Shown here: one piece after another, positions 31,054-39,622 of the stretch
Numbering within the stretch: position 1 is the first letter of the stretch
How the letters are laid out: each line of letters starts with the position of its first letter
Source: Leuconostoc carnosum
Lineage (GTDB): Bacteria; Bacillota; Bacilli; Lactobacillales; Lactobacillaceae
DNA: 64,000 nucleotides
Direction of reading: 5' to 3'
NCBI RefSeq assembly: GCF_014207505.1
Contig: NZ_JACHGL010000001.1
Location: 62,001-126,000 of the forward strand
Translations under genes and position numbers: made by a program
Notes under the pieces: model-generated
What the model was told of the DNA's origin: nothing
Database searches by the model: none
What the model saw: the letters and a program-made list of their open reading frames with translations, nothing else

Positions 31054-31878
31054 TTAATTTGCGTATTTTTTCATAAAATATGGTAGTTTAGCACTGATTT
31101 GTGTCGGTAGCGTCACAAATGATTGTTGCGCTAATTCATCAGCAATTGCAGAATGAATGTAAACAGCAGCTAAAACATTATCGGCTAGCGATGTGTTGGA
31201 AAATTGTGCAACAAAACCGGCAATAATACCTGCTAAGGTGTCACCCATCCCACCAGTAGCTTGGTACGGGCCACCAATTGTGAGTTCAAAGCTACCACTA
31301 TCCGTATAAATTTGCGTGTGAAATTGTTTTAACACCACGATTGGTTTAACGTTAAAATGAGCTCGTGCCGAAGAATTTAAAGCTTCAAAAGTTTGTTGAC
31401 TGATTGGCACGTCACTAACACGTTGCCATTCCATCTGATGTGGGGTAATAATTAATCGAGATATCGGCCAAACCAGATGATTTGCTGCGACCAATGTTAA
31501 AGCAGAACCATCAACAATCATTATTTGTTTGGCACTAACGGCTGCAAAAGTCGTTTTTACTAAATCTAAACGGTCTCCAAGACCAGAGCCAATAAGAATA
31601 ACGTCGTGTGATTGAATATACGGGATCAGGTCGTCGTTAAAATTAATTACCATTGCTTCAGGCAAGTGGCTATGTAGCGCTGTAAAATTGGATGGATCAG
31701 TTGCAACTGTTACTAAACCAGCGCCAGAATGGACGCTAGCTAAAGCATTCATGATGGCTGCACCACCAAATTGTTTGGTACCACCAATAATTAATACGCG
31801 ACCATAGGTACCTTTGTACGATTGTTCGGGACGTTTTTTAATAACCTGATAAAGAATATTTTCTGTTAACTTTTTCAT
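31054..31878 (-). CDS. nnrD: ADP-dependent (S)-NAD(P)H-hydrate dehydratase
   Basis: 274 aa YjeF C-terminal type enzyme that restores damaged NAD(P)H hydrates. YGRVLIIGGTKQFGGAAIMN, SVHSGAGLVTVAT, VDGSALTLVA, ITPHQMEW and the catalytic GGMGDTLAG are all present. The epimerase domain (NnrE) is absent, so it is separate in this genome. AAGGAG precedes the ATG. Confidence 0.93.
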   Translation of the reverse strand: MKKLTENILYQVIKKRPEQSYKGTYGRVLIIGGTKQFGGAAIMNALASVHSGAGLVTVATDPSNFTALHSHLPEAMVINFNDDLIPYIQSHDVILIGSGLGDRLDLVKTTFAAVSAKQIMIVDGSALTLVAANHLVWPISRLIITPHQMEWQRVSDVPISQQTFEALNSSARAHFNVKPIVVLKQFHTQIYTDSGSFELTIGGPYQATGGMGDTLAGIIAGFVAQFSNTSLADNVLAAVYIHSAIADELAQQSFVTLPTQISAKLPYFMKKYAN

Positions 31879-32072
31879 ATTTGTTATACTCCTTGTTTAT
31901 CAAGCCGGGATAGAATTAATTGAATATTACAAAAATAATATCACGTGGTAAATGATAATATTCTCTCATATAGTTACATTTTATAGCACAAAATATCGTT
32001 TTACAAATGAATCTAAAAGGATGATAAATTTATACGACAGCAGATTAAGCATTCAGAGATTAAAATGGGGCA

Positions 32073-32102
32073 TTCACAAAAACAATTAGAATATGATATA
32101 AT
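32073..32102 (+). promoter_or_regulatory. Promoter of the CsbD gene
   Basis: TTCACA, 18-bp spacer, TATAAT (32097-32102) with TG upstream. Strong-looking, 40 bases before the start. The rest of the 264-base gap from nnrD is AT-rich and holds no gene. Confidence 0.6.
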
Positions 32103-32142
32103 ATATGTGTAACATCAAATAAAATTCAAGGAGAACATGTTT

Positions 32143-32370
32143 ATGTCAGTTGATGAAAAGTTTGATAATGCTAAGGACAAGGTTGCTGGTAAGGCAAAAG
32201 AAGTAGAAGGCAAAGTTACCGGTGATAAGGCTCGTGAAGCAGAAGGTAAAGCACAAGGATTTTTTGGTAAAGCAAAAGACAAGATTTCAGATGCTGCTGA
32301 TACTGTGAAAGACAAGGCAGAAGATGCTGTTGAAGCTGTTAAAGACGGCGTTGATAATCTCAAGAAGTAA
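32143..32370 (+). CDS. CsbD family stress protein
   Basis: 75 aa, Lys/Asp/Ala-rich amphipathic helices with the repeating GKAKEVEGKVTGD, GKAKDKISDAADTVKDKAED pattern of CsbD proteins. ATG at 32143 preferred (AAGGAG, 9 bases); the ATG two codons earlier is only 3 bases from the site. B. subtilis CsbD is under sigma-B control; the molecular role is not known. Confidence 0.88.
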   Translation: MSVDEKFDNAKDKVAGKAKEVEGKVTGDKAREAEGKAQGFFGKAKDKISDAADTVKDKAEDAVEAVKDGVDNLKK

Positions 32371-32398
32371 ATTAATTTCAGATTTTAAATGATGAGTT

Positions 32399-32425
32399 GT
32401 CACCTTTACGAAGGTGGCTTTTTTT
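32399..32425 (+). terminator. Terminator after the CsbD gene
   Basis: GTCACCTT TACG AAGGTGGC stem (8 bp with one G-U pair) followed by seven T. Confidence 0.8.
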
Positions 32426-32463
32426 GACAATAAATGATGCTTGTGATGATCAACTCTGAATAC

Positions 32464-32491
32464 TTGCTATAATTGAAACAAACAGTATAAT
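32464..32491 (+). promoter_or_regulatory. pepV promoter
   Basis: TTGCTA, 16-bp spacer, TATAAT at 32486-32491. A second extended TGCTATAAT overlaps the -35 at 32465-32473. Confidence 0.5.
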
Positions 32492-32529
32492 GAGAGTTAT
32501 ATTAATAAATGGAAGGGTTTTCTAAAAAT

Positions 32530-33945
32530 ATGACGATCGATTGGAAGAAAGAAACAGCTTCGCGTCAAGCTGCTTATATTGAAGACTTAAAGTCACTGTT
32601 GGCTGTTGAATCAATTCGTGATGATGCCAAGGCAACACCCGACGCCCCTTTGGGTCCAGGACCTAAAGCTGCTTTGGACAAATTCTTAGCTATTGCTGAA
32701 CGTGATGGGTTCACAACAAAAAATATTGATAATATTGTAGGATACATTGAAATTGGTCCCAAAGATGCTGACGAATATGTTGCGATTTTGTCTCATGTTG
32801 ATGTAATGCCAGCTGGTGAAGGTTGGGAAACAGAACCGTTTACACCGGTAGTAAGAAATGACAAAATCATTGCCCGCGGTGCTTCAGATGATAAAGGACC
32901 AGGCATGTCAGCTTATTACGCCTTTAAAATTTTGTCTGATTTAAAGGTGCCTTTAAAACGGCGTGTACGTTTAATCATCGGTACTGATGAGGAAAATGAC
33001 TGGAAATGCATGACCCGCTATTTTGAAGTCGAAGAAGCGCCAGTATTTGGATTTTCACCAGATGCAGAATATCCAATTATTAATGGTGAAAAGGGAAATG
33101 TACAAGTTGAAATTAACGATGACGCGACAAACGGTGGCACAGTTGATTTGCTGAGTTTTGAAGCGGGATCAAGGACGAATATGGTTCCTGGTAGAGCACG
33201 TGCTACTGTCAGGTCAAGTCAAGTTTCAGAGCTCACAAGTGCTTTTGCGACTTTCTTAGATGAGAATGAACAAATTTCTGGCACAAGTGATGTTGATGGG
33301 GATCAGATTAACTTCCTTGTTAATGGCAAACAGGTTCATGGCGCTATGCCTGAGACTGGCGAAAATGCTGGGACATATTTGGCTAATTTCTTACAAAATG
33401 TTGATTTTGGTGGTACGGCAAAATCATTCTTAACTTATCTTGGTACACCAGCTCATCAAGATACAATCGGTCAAAAATTTGGTGTTAATTATACTGATGA
33501 TGTGATGGGACCGTTATCAATGAACGTAGGCATTCAAAAGTTTGTTGTCGGTGAAAAGACATTTATCAACTTTAATTTCCGCTATCCAAAGGGTATAACA
33601 CCAGAAACAATTGTTGCTGGGTTATCAGCGCATTTGGATGGATGGCAAGTGGTACCAACCATTGGTGGTCATTCACAAGAACCACATTATGTGGCACCAA
33701 CTGATCCAATTGTTGAAACATTGTTGCGTGTTTATCATGAACAAACAGGTCTGCCAGCACACGATCAAGTTATTGGTGGTGGCACTTATGGTCGCTTGAT
33801 GAAACGTGGGGTTGCGTTTGGTGCGTTGTTCCCAGATTCACCTGATACCATGCATCAAGTGAACGAATTTGCTTTGTTGAATGATTTGTACCGTTCAACA
33901 GCAATTTATGCACAAGCAATCGCTGAGATTACAAATTTAGATTAA
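32530..33945 (+). CDS. pepV: Dipeptidase PepV (M20 family)
   Basis: 471 aa zinc dipeptidase of lactic acid bacteria. Zn ligands in LSHVDVMPAGEGW, RGASDDKGP and IGTDEEND, plus the late MHQVNEFA. The start MTIDWKKE fits the family; an in-frame ATG seven codons upstream (32509) is possible, but then GGAAGGG would lie inside the gene. Acts in the cytoplasm on dipeptides from casein or other peptide uptake. Confidence 0.93.
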   Translation: MTIDWKKETASRQAAYIEDLKSLLAVESIRDDAKATPDAPLGPGPKAALDKFLAIAERDGFTTKNIDNIVGYIEIGPKDADEYVAILSHVDVMPAGEGWETEPFTPVVRNDKIIARGASDDKGPGMSAYYAFKILSDLKVPLKRRVRLIIGTDEENDWKCMTRYFEVEEAPVFGFSPDAEYPIINGEKGNVQVEINDDATNGGTVDLLSFEAGSRTNMVPGRARATVRSSQVSELTSAFATFLDENEQISGTSDVDGDQINFLVNGKQVHGAMPETGENAGTYLANFLQNVDFGGTAKSFLTYLGTPAHQDTIGQKFGVNYTDDVMGPLSMNVGIQKFVVGEKTFINFNFRYPKGITPETIVAGLSAHLDGWQVVPTIGGHSQEPHYVAPTDPIVETLLRVYHEQTGLPAHDQVIGGGTYGRLMKRGVAFGALFPDSPDTMHQVNEFALLNDLYRSTAIYAQAIAEITNLD

Positions 33946-33953
33946 TATTTAAA

Positions 33954-33982
33954 GAAGTCAGAACGAAAGTTCGGCTTTTTTT
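33954..33982 (+). terminator. Terminator after pepV
   Basis: GTCAGAAC GAAA GTTCGGC hairpin with one bulged A, followed by seven T. Confidence 0.7.
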
Positions 33983-34035
33983 GCAAATAAGACAAATTTC
34001 AATACGGATAACGAACTGAAAGAGAGGCTCTACAA

Positions 34036-34473
34036 ATGAAAAAATATACTGATGACGAATTAAAGCAGCGCTTAACATCAGAAGAATATGAAGTGACCCA
34101 ACACGCTGCCACGGAACGACCATTTACAGGTAAGTATGATCAATGGTGGGATGATGGTATTTTTGTGGATATTGTCAGTGGAGAACCGCTATTTAGTTCT
34201 ATTGATAAATATGATTCTGGCTGTGGCTGGCCTTCTTTTACCAAGGGTATTGATGATGACAATATTAATCGGCACGTTGATCACTCCCTAGGTATGACAA
34301 GGACAGAAGTCACATCAAGCGAAGCAGGCTCTCATTTGGGTCATTTGTTTACTGACGGTCCTGTGGATAAAGGTGGGTTACGTTACTGTATTAATTCAGC
34401 GAGTCTTCGTTTTGTGCCGAAAAAAGATCTTGAAAAAGAAGGATATAGCCAATATCTAGAATTATTTGCCTAG
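34036..34473 (+). CDS. msrB: Peptide methionine (R)-S-oxide reductase MsrB
   Basis: 145 aa. [11 protein letters not shown] and [11 protein letters not shown] with the catalytic Cys are present, as is the GSHLGHLF motif. The two CxxC pairs that bind zinc in many MsrB proteins are missing, which is usual for lactic acid bacteria. Reduces methionine-R-sulfoxide in oxidised proteins. GAGAGG precedes the ATG. Confidence 0.94.
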   Translation: MKKYTDDELKQRLTSEEYEVTQHAATERPFTGKYDQWWDDGIFVDIVSGEPLFSSIDKYDSGCGWPSFTKGIDDDNINRHVDHSLGMTRTEVTSSEAGSHLGHLFTDGPVDKGGLRYCINSASLRFVPKKDLEKEGYSQYLELFA

Positions 34474-34543
34474 TATGTGCTATGGTGCAAATGATTATTT
34501 GATTTAAAGTCTGTTTTTGAAAGTATTTTATTGATATTATTGC

Positions 34544-34549
34544 TATAAT
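34544..34549 (+). promoter_or_regulatory. -10 element for pnuC-nadR
   Basis: TGCTATAAT (34541-34549), an extended -10 box about 30 bases before pnuC; no good -35 spacing seen. Confidence 0.5.
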
Positions 34550-34578
34550 TATATGAAATACAATATGGAGCGATGAAA

Positions 34579-35346
34579 ATGAAAAAGAATGTGCGCATTA
34601 ACCAATTTTGGCGGTATTTTAATCCTATAAATATTGTCAAAGAGTTATTATTTGGTTGGACGTTACCGGAGATGATTCTCTTTTTGGTCTTAATTACTTT
34701 ACAAAGTACAGTTTGGGGATTAGGTGTAGCACACAATCATAATTATGATTGGTTTGGTTTAGCAACTGGATTAATGAATATTATTACGGTTGTATTAGTG
34801 GCAAAGGGACGCATTACTAACTATTTTTGGGGATTAGTCTATTCGGCAATGTATATGCCTTTAGCTTTTCAATCTCAATTATTTGGTGAGGTTGCCTTAA
34901 GTGCTTTCTGGGTCGTCATGCAGTTCGTTGGTGTCGCGGCTTGGCTAGGCTATATGAAGCGAGACAAAGACGTGGCAAAAGATAACCAAGATGTGGTGAC
35001 AACGAAATATATGTCACGCAAACAGTGGTTGTTTGTCGTACCAGTATTTATTGTGATTCTGGCAATTGTTGGCTTAATTTTAGAACAAGCTGGTTCACGA
35101 CAACCTTATATGGACGGCTTGACAACAACGATTTCAATGGGTGCTCAAATTCTGCAGACCGCTAAATTTGCAGAATCTTGGTATGCTTGGTTACTGTTTG
35201 ACCTTGTGGAACTTGTTTTGTGGGGGCGTGCTTGGACAGGACATGCTGATCCGAGTGCATTTGCAATGTTGGGGATGAATTTAGCCCTGACAGTTAACGC
35301 AATATATGGTATTATTCAGTGGCGAAAACTAACAAAGAAAGCGTGA
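34579..35346 (+). CDS. pnuC: Nicotinamide riboside transporter PnuC
   Basis: 255 aa, about seven membrane segments with the W-rich signatures TNYFWGLVYSAMYM and LFDLVELVLWG typical of PnuC. ATG at 34579 chosen because GGAG then stands 8 bases away; 34573 leaves 2. Facilitates nicotinamide riboside entry, trapped inside by the NadR kinase next door. Confidence 0.93.
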   Translation: MKKNVRINQFWRYFNPINIVKELLFGWTLPEMILFLVLITLQSTVWGLGVAHNHNYDWFGLATGLMNIITVVLVAKGRITNYFWGLVYSAMYMPLAFQSQLFGEVALSAFWVVMQFVGVAAWLGYMKRDKDVAKDNQDVVTTKYMSRKQWLFVVPVFIVILAIVGLILEQAGSRQPYMDGLTTTISMGAQILQTAKFAESWYAWLLFDLVELVLWGRAWTGHADPSAFAMLGMNLALTVNAIYGIIQWRKLTKKA

Positions 35347-35350
35347 GGTA

Positions 35351-35376
35351 TAGTACTGCGTGATGGCGCAGTACTA
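35351..35376 (+). promoter_or_regulatory. Intercistronic hairpin between pnuC and nadR, no T-run
   Basis: TAGTACTGCG / CGCAGTACTA, perfect 10-bp stem with 6-base loop TGATGG. GTGTAG follows rather than T residues, so it is not an ordinary terminator. It ends 15 bases before the nadR ATG, which has no Shine-Dalgarno sequence. Confidence 0.6.
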
Positions 35377-35391
35377 TGTGTAGCTATTAAC

Positions 35392-36534
35392 ATGAGAACA
35401 TTTGCAGGGAATTTATACAAAGATGACTTAGTTGGTGACAAAATTGGTGTGTTTTTTGGTACGTTAGCACCAATGCACGTTGGGCATCAAGCAGAAATTT
35501 ATAAAGCGGCAGCGTTAAATGATGGTGTCGTTGTGATTGCTTCTGGGTATACTGGTGACCGAGGGTACCAAATTGGATTACCTGTTGAAAAGCGTTTTAG
35601 ATACTTGCGTGAAGCATTTAGTGACGAAACTGCTATTAAAGTGGATTATATTAATGAAGATGCTATCCCGCAGATGCCTGATGGTTGGGATGAGTGGACA
35701 CGTATTTTGGTGACAACCGTTCAGCGCAATATTGTGAATCCAGATGCTAAGATTACTTTTTATACTGGGGAAGAAAATTATAAGCACGAATTGGAGAAAA
35801 GGCTGCCACAAACTGGTCAGTTCACTGTCAGTTTGATGGATAGAACTGTCTTAAAAATTTCTGCAACGGCAATCCGAAAAAGCCCCATAGCAAACTGGGA
35901 TTATATTAATCGTGTGTTTCGTCGTCACTTTACTAAAAAAGTAACTGTCATGGGTTCGGCATCAACAGGTAAATCAACTTTGGTACGACGTTTGGCAAGA
36001 ACGAGTAACTCACCATTTTCTGAAGAATATGCTCGTGAATATCAAGAACGATCTAATGTCAGTGATGATGAATTGGTGGTTAAGGACTATATTCGGCTAA
36101 TCCAAGGGCAATATGATGCGAACTCTCAAGAAATTAATTCACCAGCTAATAATGGATTAACTATTTTTGATACTGATGCAATGGTTACAAAAGTTTATGC
36201 AGATATGTGGTTAAACGAAGCAGATAACGCACAATTACAACCATTATTTGATAATACAATTGATGAAGAATTAATTGATTTGATTTTAGTTATTCCACCA
36301 GTTACACCATACGTCGATGATGGTTTTCGAAATATGGGGACTGCTGATCATGATTCACGTTGGGAGTTTCATAACAAATTGTTACGAGTTATTGCGCAAT
36401 ATGGCTTTATGGACAAAGTTGTTTTACTTGATGCTAAAGGTGATAGTGAAGATCCGTATGGTTATTATGCCAGGTATTTACAAGCGCTTGATGCCATTCA
36501 AGAGAAGACAGGATTTAATATTAAGCATTTGTAA
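35392..36534 (+). CDS. nadR: NadR-type NMN adenylyltransferase / ribosylnicotinamide kinase
   Basis: 380 aa two-domain enzyme. N-terminal nucleotidyltransferase with GTLAPMHVGHQAEI and the ISATAIRKSP motif; C-terminal kinase with Walker A GSASTGKSTLVRRL and the FDTDAMVTKVYADMW segment. Turns imported nicotinamide riboside into NMN and then NAD+. The DNA-binding HTH of enterobacterial NadR is missing, so it is an enzyme only. Partner of pnuC. Confidence 0.92.
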   Translation: MRTFAGNLYKDDLVGDKIGVFFGTLAPMHVGHQAEIYKAAALNDGVVVIASGYTGDRGYQIGLPVEKRFRYLREAFSDETAIKVDYINEDAIPQMPDGWDEWTRILVTTVQRNIVNPDAKITFYTGEENYKHELEKRLPQTGQFTVSLMDRTVLKISATAIRKSPIANWDYINRVFRRHFTKKVTVMGSASTGKSTLVRRLARTSNSPFSEEYAREYQERSNVSDDELVVKDYIRLIQGQYDANSQEINSPANNGLTIFDTDAMVTKVYADMWLNEADNAQLQPLFDNTIDEELIDLILVIPPVTPYVDDGFRNMGTADHDSRWEFHNKLLRVIAQYGFMDKVVLLDAKGDSEDPYGYYARYLQALDAIQEKTGFNIKHL

Positions 36535-36634
36535 GTTTAATATTAAGTCAAATATATGGTGATATACATACTTCAGATGTGTGTGTCAGATCAATAAGGT
36601 TCAAACTAAGTAAAATATTTAAAAGGTTAAAATT

Positions 36635-36724
36635 ATGAAGTTGGTAGAAGCACATCCTATCAATAAAAAAGGCGGTTATACGCCTTTTTTATATATGGCA
36701 GATATTTCTATAATAAAAGTTTAA
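36635..36724 (+). CDS. Possible 29-aa peptide spanning the nadR terminator
   Basis: ATG at 36635 with AAAAGG 8 bases upstream, open to a TAA at 36724, starting MKLVEAHPINKKGGYTPFLY. It reads through the terminator stem, and the stem-encoded KKGGYTPF is partly forced by the hairpin. May be chance. Confidence 0.2.
   Translation: MKLVEAHPINKKGGYTPFLYMADISIIKV
36665..36690 (+). terminator. Terminator of pnuC-nadR
   Basis: AAAAAAGGCG / CGCCTTTTTT, perfect 10-bp stem, 6-base loop GTTATA, with the T-run inside the right arm. Confidence 0.8.
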
Positions 36725-36741
36725 ACGAATGACAGTTATGG

Positions 36742-36779
36742 TAAAATATGTATGTTATAAGAAATCACGTCAGACGTGA
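36742..36779 (+). promoter_or_regulatory. Promoter and 15-base palindrome before the glucan-binding amidase
   Basis: TGGTAAAAT at 36739-36747 is an extended -10 box. TCACGTC A GACGTGA at 36765-36779 is a perfect palindrome just after the expected transcription start, so it could be an operator or a 5' UTR hairpin. Confidence 0.4.
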
Positions 36780-36805
36780 GATGGAAAAATGGAGATTTTC
36801 TTGTT

Positions 36806-39412
36806 TTGATAAATAAGAAATTACGAGTGAAAGAACTGCTCGTTTCAACAGTAATCATCGGTGGCATTTTAGGTAGCCTGTCTACTGTTAACGCTGATGA
36901 AAATAAAGTGCGTTCATCAAAAACACAAACTTCGAGTGTGATGTCATCGTCAAGTTCGAGTCATACTTCACAGGTATCAAGCACCAAGACATCAAGTTCG
37001 AGTGATGATTCACAGGTATCGCGCACAAAATCGTTAAGTTCAATTGTAGAACAGCAACATTCAGTTTCGAGAGATACTACGAAACAAAGTACACATTCTA
37101 GCGCAACAGTATCCACACGATCTGTTCAAATACCGCAGTCTAAATTTAAAACCGGTTCTGTAGTGACGTTGACCGCTGCTACGAAAACATCAAATGGTGT
37201 ACGATTAAGTAGTTATGCTAACCAATCAGGTGTAGTGACTAAAGCGACAGCTCAAAAACATGGTAATTCAAATTATGTGTACAATATTAAATTAGATAAC
37301 GGTGTTGTTGTGTCTAACGTATTAGAACAAGGTGTCAGTGCTTTTATTAAAACAAATGTGTTTGGTATCAATAATCGCGTTGAGATTAAGAAAAATGCTA
37401 AGTATAATGGTGACGCTAAAAATATTACGATATATCAAGGTATTGGTGGCAAAGTAACCAAAATAACACGATTTCATCAGTCATCATCAAGTTTTTATTA
37501 TCAACTCACTTTAGACAACGGCGTTGTGATAGACAAGGTTTTAGAACAAGATTTACAACGTTACACCAATAAACCAGTACATAAGGATGGTTGGTCAAAG
37601 GAAGATGGCGCAACCAAGTATTATGTTAATGGTAAGCATGTCGTTGGTGAAAAAAAGATTGGCGGTCACTGGTATAATTTTACCAGTAATGGTGCGCAGT
37701 CGAAAGGCCTGACGAAACTTGCACATAAGACGGTATTTTATGACGTCAAGTCTGGTCAAATGAAATACGGTTATGTTTGGATTAACGGATCATTAATGTT
37801 TTTCGATAAAGCAGATGGTCATGCTTTAACGGGTGTGAGGCATTATAACGGCGGCGTTGAAGTATATAGTCCTGATTTCAAACAAATACGAAATAACTAC
37901 GCAACTGTGGGTGGTTCAAAATATTATCTAACTGGGAATGGTGATGCGTTTAAAGGGTCACGAAAAACCAATGGTCACTTAGAATTTTACGGTACCAATC
38001 ATGTTCAAGTGCGTAACAATTACGCTTGGATAAATCAATCATTAATGTATTTTGATGGTAACGGTTATGCCATGACTGGTGTTCGCCATTATGGTTCAAA
38101 TATGGAATATTATGATGTTAACCATAAACAAGTTCGAAATAATTATATCCGTACTGGTAATACATATTATTATATGAAGGCTAATGGTGATGCTTTCAAG
38201 GGACTACGTCAGTATAGTAAAACAGGTTTGGAATATTATGGTTCTGATTTCAAACAGGTTCGAAATAATTACGCGACTGCCAACGCGTCAAGATACTATT
38301 TCAGTCATAACGGCGATGCAATTAAAGGCACACGTACAGTCAAAGGTAAGCTTGAATATTACAATACTGGCTATAAGCAAGTGCGTAATAATTACGCTTG
38401 GATAAATGGGGCACTAATGTTCTTTGACCACAATGGTTATGCCATGACTGGTGTTCGCCATTATGGTTCAAATATGGAGTATTATGCCACGAATCATAAG
38501 CAAATTCGAGATAGTTATGTCCGTACTGGTAACACATATTATTATATGAAAGCCAATGGCGATGCTTTTAAAGGTCTGCGTCACTATAGTCAGACAGGTA
38601 TTGAATATTATGGTTCTGACTTTAAACAAGTACGTAATCAATCAGTGACTATTGGTGATAAAATTTATCATTTCAACAAAGATGGTGATTCAGATTCAAT
38701 TAAATCTAAAAATCTTGGCACTGCTAAATACGCAAAAGGTGCTAACGCATATATTGTTAGTAATGCTGATCAATCAGTTAATGGTCATCATGACTTGAAA
38801 AAATATGTTGGGCAAAATGTCAAAATAATTGATGCCGCATCCGAACAACATTCACACTCAAATTGGAAGTACACGATTAAACTTAATAATGGTGTGGTAA
38901 TTAAAAATGTACTCGAACAAGATTTACAGAGTAACAAGGTTAACTTAAAAGTTGACACGAACAAATTAATCAACTGGTTCGAAAGTCGTAAAGGCAAACT
39001 AACTTATTCAATGTATGGTTCTCGTAATGGGGCAGACGGAACAGCTGATTGTTCTGGTTCGGTTGTACAAGCTATTCGTGACGCTGGTGGAACACCATAT
39101 ACATGGTTGTATAATACCGAGGCGATCCATGATTACTTGAAAGAGAACGTTTATCAACTCATTGATAACAATGATCGCAATGGTTGGATGTCAAAACGTG
39201 GAGATATTGTTATCTGGGGTCAACAAGGTCATAGTAATGGCGGAGCGGGTCATATTGGTATCATAACGAATAACTTGGGAAACCCACTGTTCATCTCAAC
39301 ATGCTACATAACTCAAGGGCAAAAAGGAACAGCTGTGCAGGAAGTCTTGTATAATCAATACGCTGCTAAAAATAACTATCCCTATTATTACGTTTACCGC
39401 TTAGCGCAATAA
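36806..39412 (+). CDS. Secreted glucan/wall-binding peptidoglycan amidase (PF05382-like)
   Basis: 868 aa from TTG at 36806 (GGAG 11 bases upstream); a GTG ten codons earlier has no ribosome site. Signal peptide 1-30 ending VNA, then a Ser-rich linker to about 100. Two modules ending in LDNGVV followed by VLEQ (about 130-260), then about 12 YG-type glucan-binding units (260-630; GVRHYGSNMEYY, KQVRNNY, YYMKANGDAFKG). A third LNNGVV-VLEQDLQ module follows. The C-terminal 150 residues match Amidase_5 phage-type hydrolases: FESRKGKLTYSMYGSRNG, catalytic Cys749 in TADCSGS and His816 in GAGHIGI. Likely a wall hydrolase held at alpha-glucan or wall polymer. Confidence 0.85.
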   Translation: MINKKLRVKELLVSTVIIGGILGSLSTVNADENKVRSSKTQTSSVMSSSSSSHTSQVSSTKTSSSSDDSQVSRTKSLSSIVEQQHSVSRDTTKQSTHSSATVSTRSVQIPQSKFKTGSVVTLTAATKTSNGVRLSSYANQSGVVTKATAQKHGNSNYVYNIKLDNGVVVSNVLEQGVSAFIKTNVFGINNRVEIKKNAKYNGDAKNITIYQGIGGKVTKITRFHQSSSSFYYQLTLDNGVVIDKVLEQDLQRYTNKPVHKDGWSKEDGATKYYVNGKHVVGEKKIGGHWYNFTSNGAQSKGLTKLAHKTVFYDVKSGQMKYGYVWINGSLMFFDKADGHALTGVRHYNGGVEVYSPDFKQIRNNYATVGGSKYYLTGNGDAFKGSRKTNGHLEFYGTNHVQVRNNYAWINQSLMYFDGNGYAMTGVRHYGSNMEYYDVNHKQVRNNYIRTGNTYYYMKANGDAFKGLRQYSKTGLEYYGSDFKQVRNNYATANASRYYFSHNGDAIKGTRTVKGKLEYYNTGYKQVRNNYAWINGALMFFDHNGYAMTGVRHYGSNMEYYATNHKQIRDSYVRTGNTYYYMKANGDAFKGLRHYSQTGIEYYGSDFKQVRNQSVTIGDKIYHFNKDGDSDSIKSKNLGTAKYAKGANAYIVSNADQSVNGHHDLKKYVGQNVKIIDAASEQHSHSNWKYTIKLNNGVVIKNVLEQDLQSNKVNLKVDTNKLINWFESRKGKLTYSMYGSRNGADGTADCSGSVVQAIRDAGGTPYTWLYNTEAIHDYLKENVYQLIDNNDRNGWMSKRGDIVIWGQQGHSNGGAGHIGIITNNLGNPLFISTCYITQGQKGTAVQEVLYNQYAAKNNYPYYYVYRLAQ
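36950..37033 (+). repeat. 42-bp tandem duplication in the Ser-rich linker
   Basis: TCAAGTTCGAGT recurs at 36950 and 36992 and the following codons stay in register (SSSS-HTSQVSSTKT versus SSSS-DDSQVSRTKS), so 14 codons were duplicated. Confidence 0.75.
37973..38716 (+). repeat. Two 372-bp intragenic repeats in the glucan-binding region
   Basis: Units at 37973-38344 and 38345-38716 align codon for codon over 124 residues. Some stretches are identical in DNA, for example from GGTTATGCCATGACTGGTGT at 38063 and at 38435, while others have drifted, which points to a fairly recent unequal crossover. Confidence 0.85.
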
Positions 39413-39560
39413 TAAAGTATCTTTGCTGAGCTGGAAAAATCTGACTTAAGCAAGGTAATAATATTTTTCTAGGTGTCTAAATCCAAATTAATCTATGAGT
39501 CTGATATTTGAACGTTTTATGCTCATATATTAATTACTTGTAACAAATAAGATAAAAATG

Positions 39561-39589
39561 TTGTGATTTAGTGGTTTTTAAGATAAAAT
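39561..39589 (+). promoter_or_regulatory. tig promoter
   Basis: TTGTGA, 17-bp spacer, TAAAAT, 34 bases before the tig start. The remainder of the 39413-39622 gap has no gene and I see no clear terminator for the amidase. Confidence 0.6.
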
Positions 39590-39622
39590 TAAAAGGTATT
39601 TAAAACATTTGGAGGACTTACA

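Noticed and set aside
32137-32142. Upstream ATG of the CsbD gene
   Set aside because: Only 3 bases from AAGGAG; the ATG two codons on has normal spacing.
37700-38720. CRISPR-like regular repeats
   Set aside because: The repeats keep one long reading frame and vary in length; they encode glucan-binding units.
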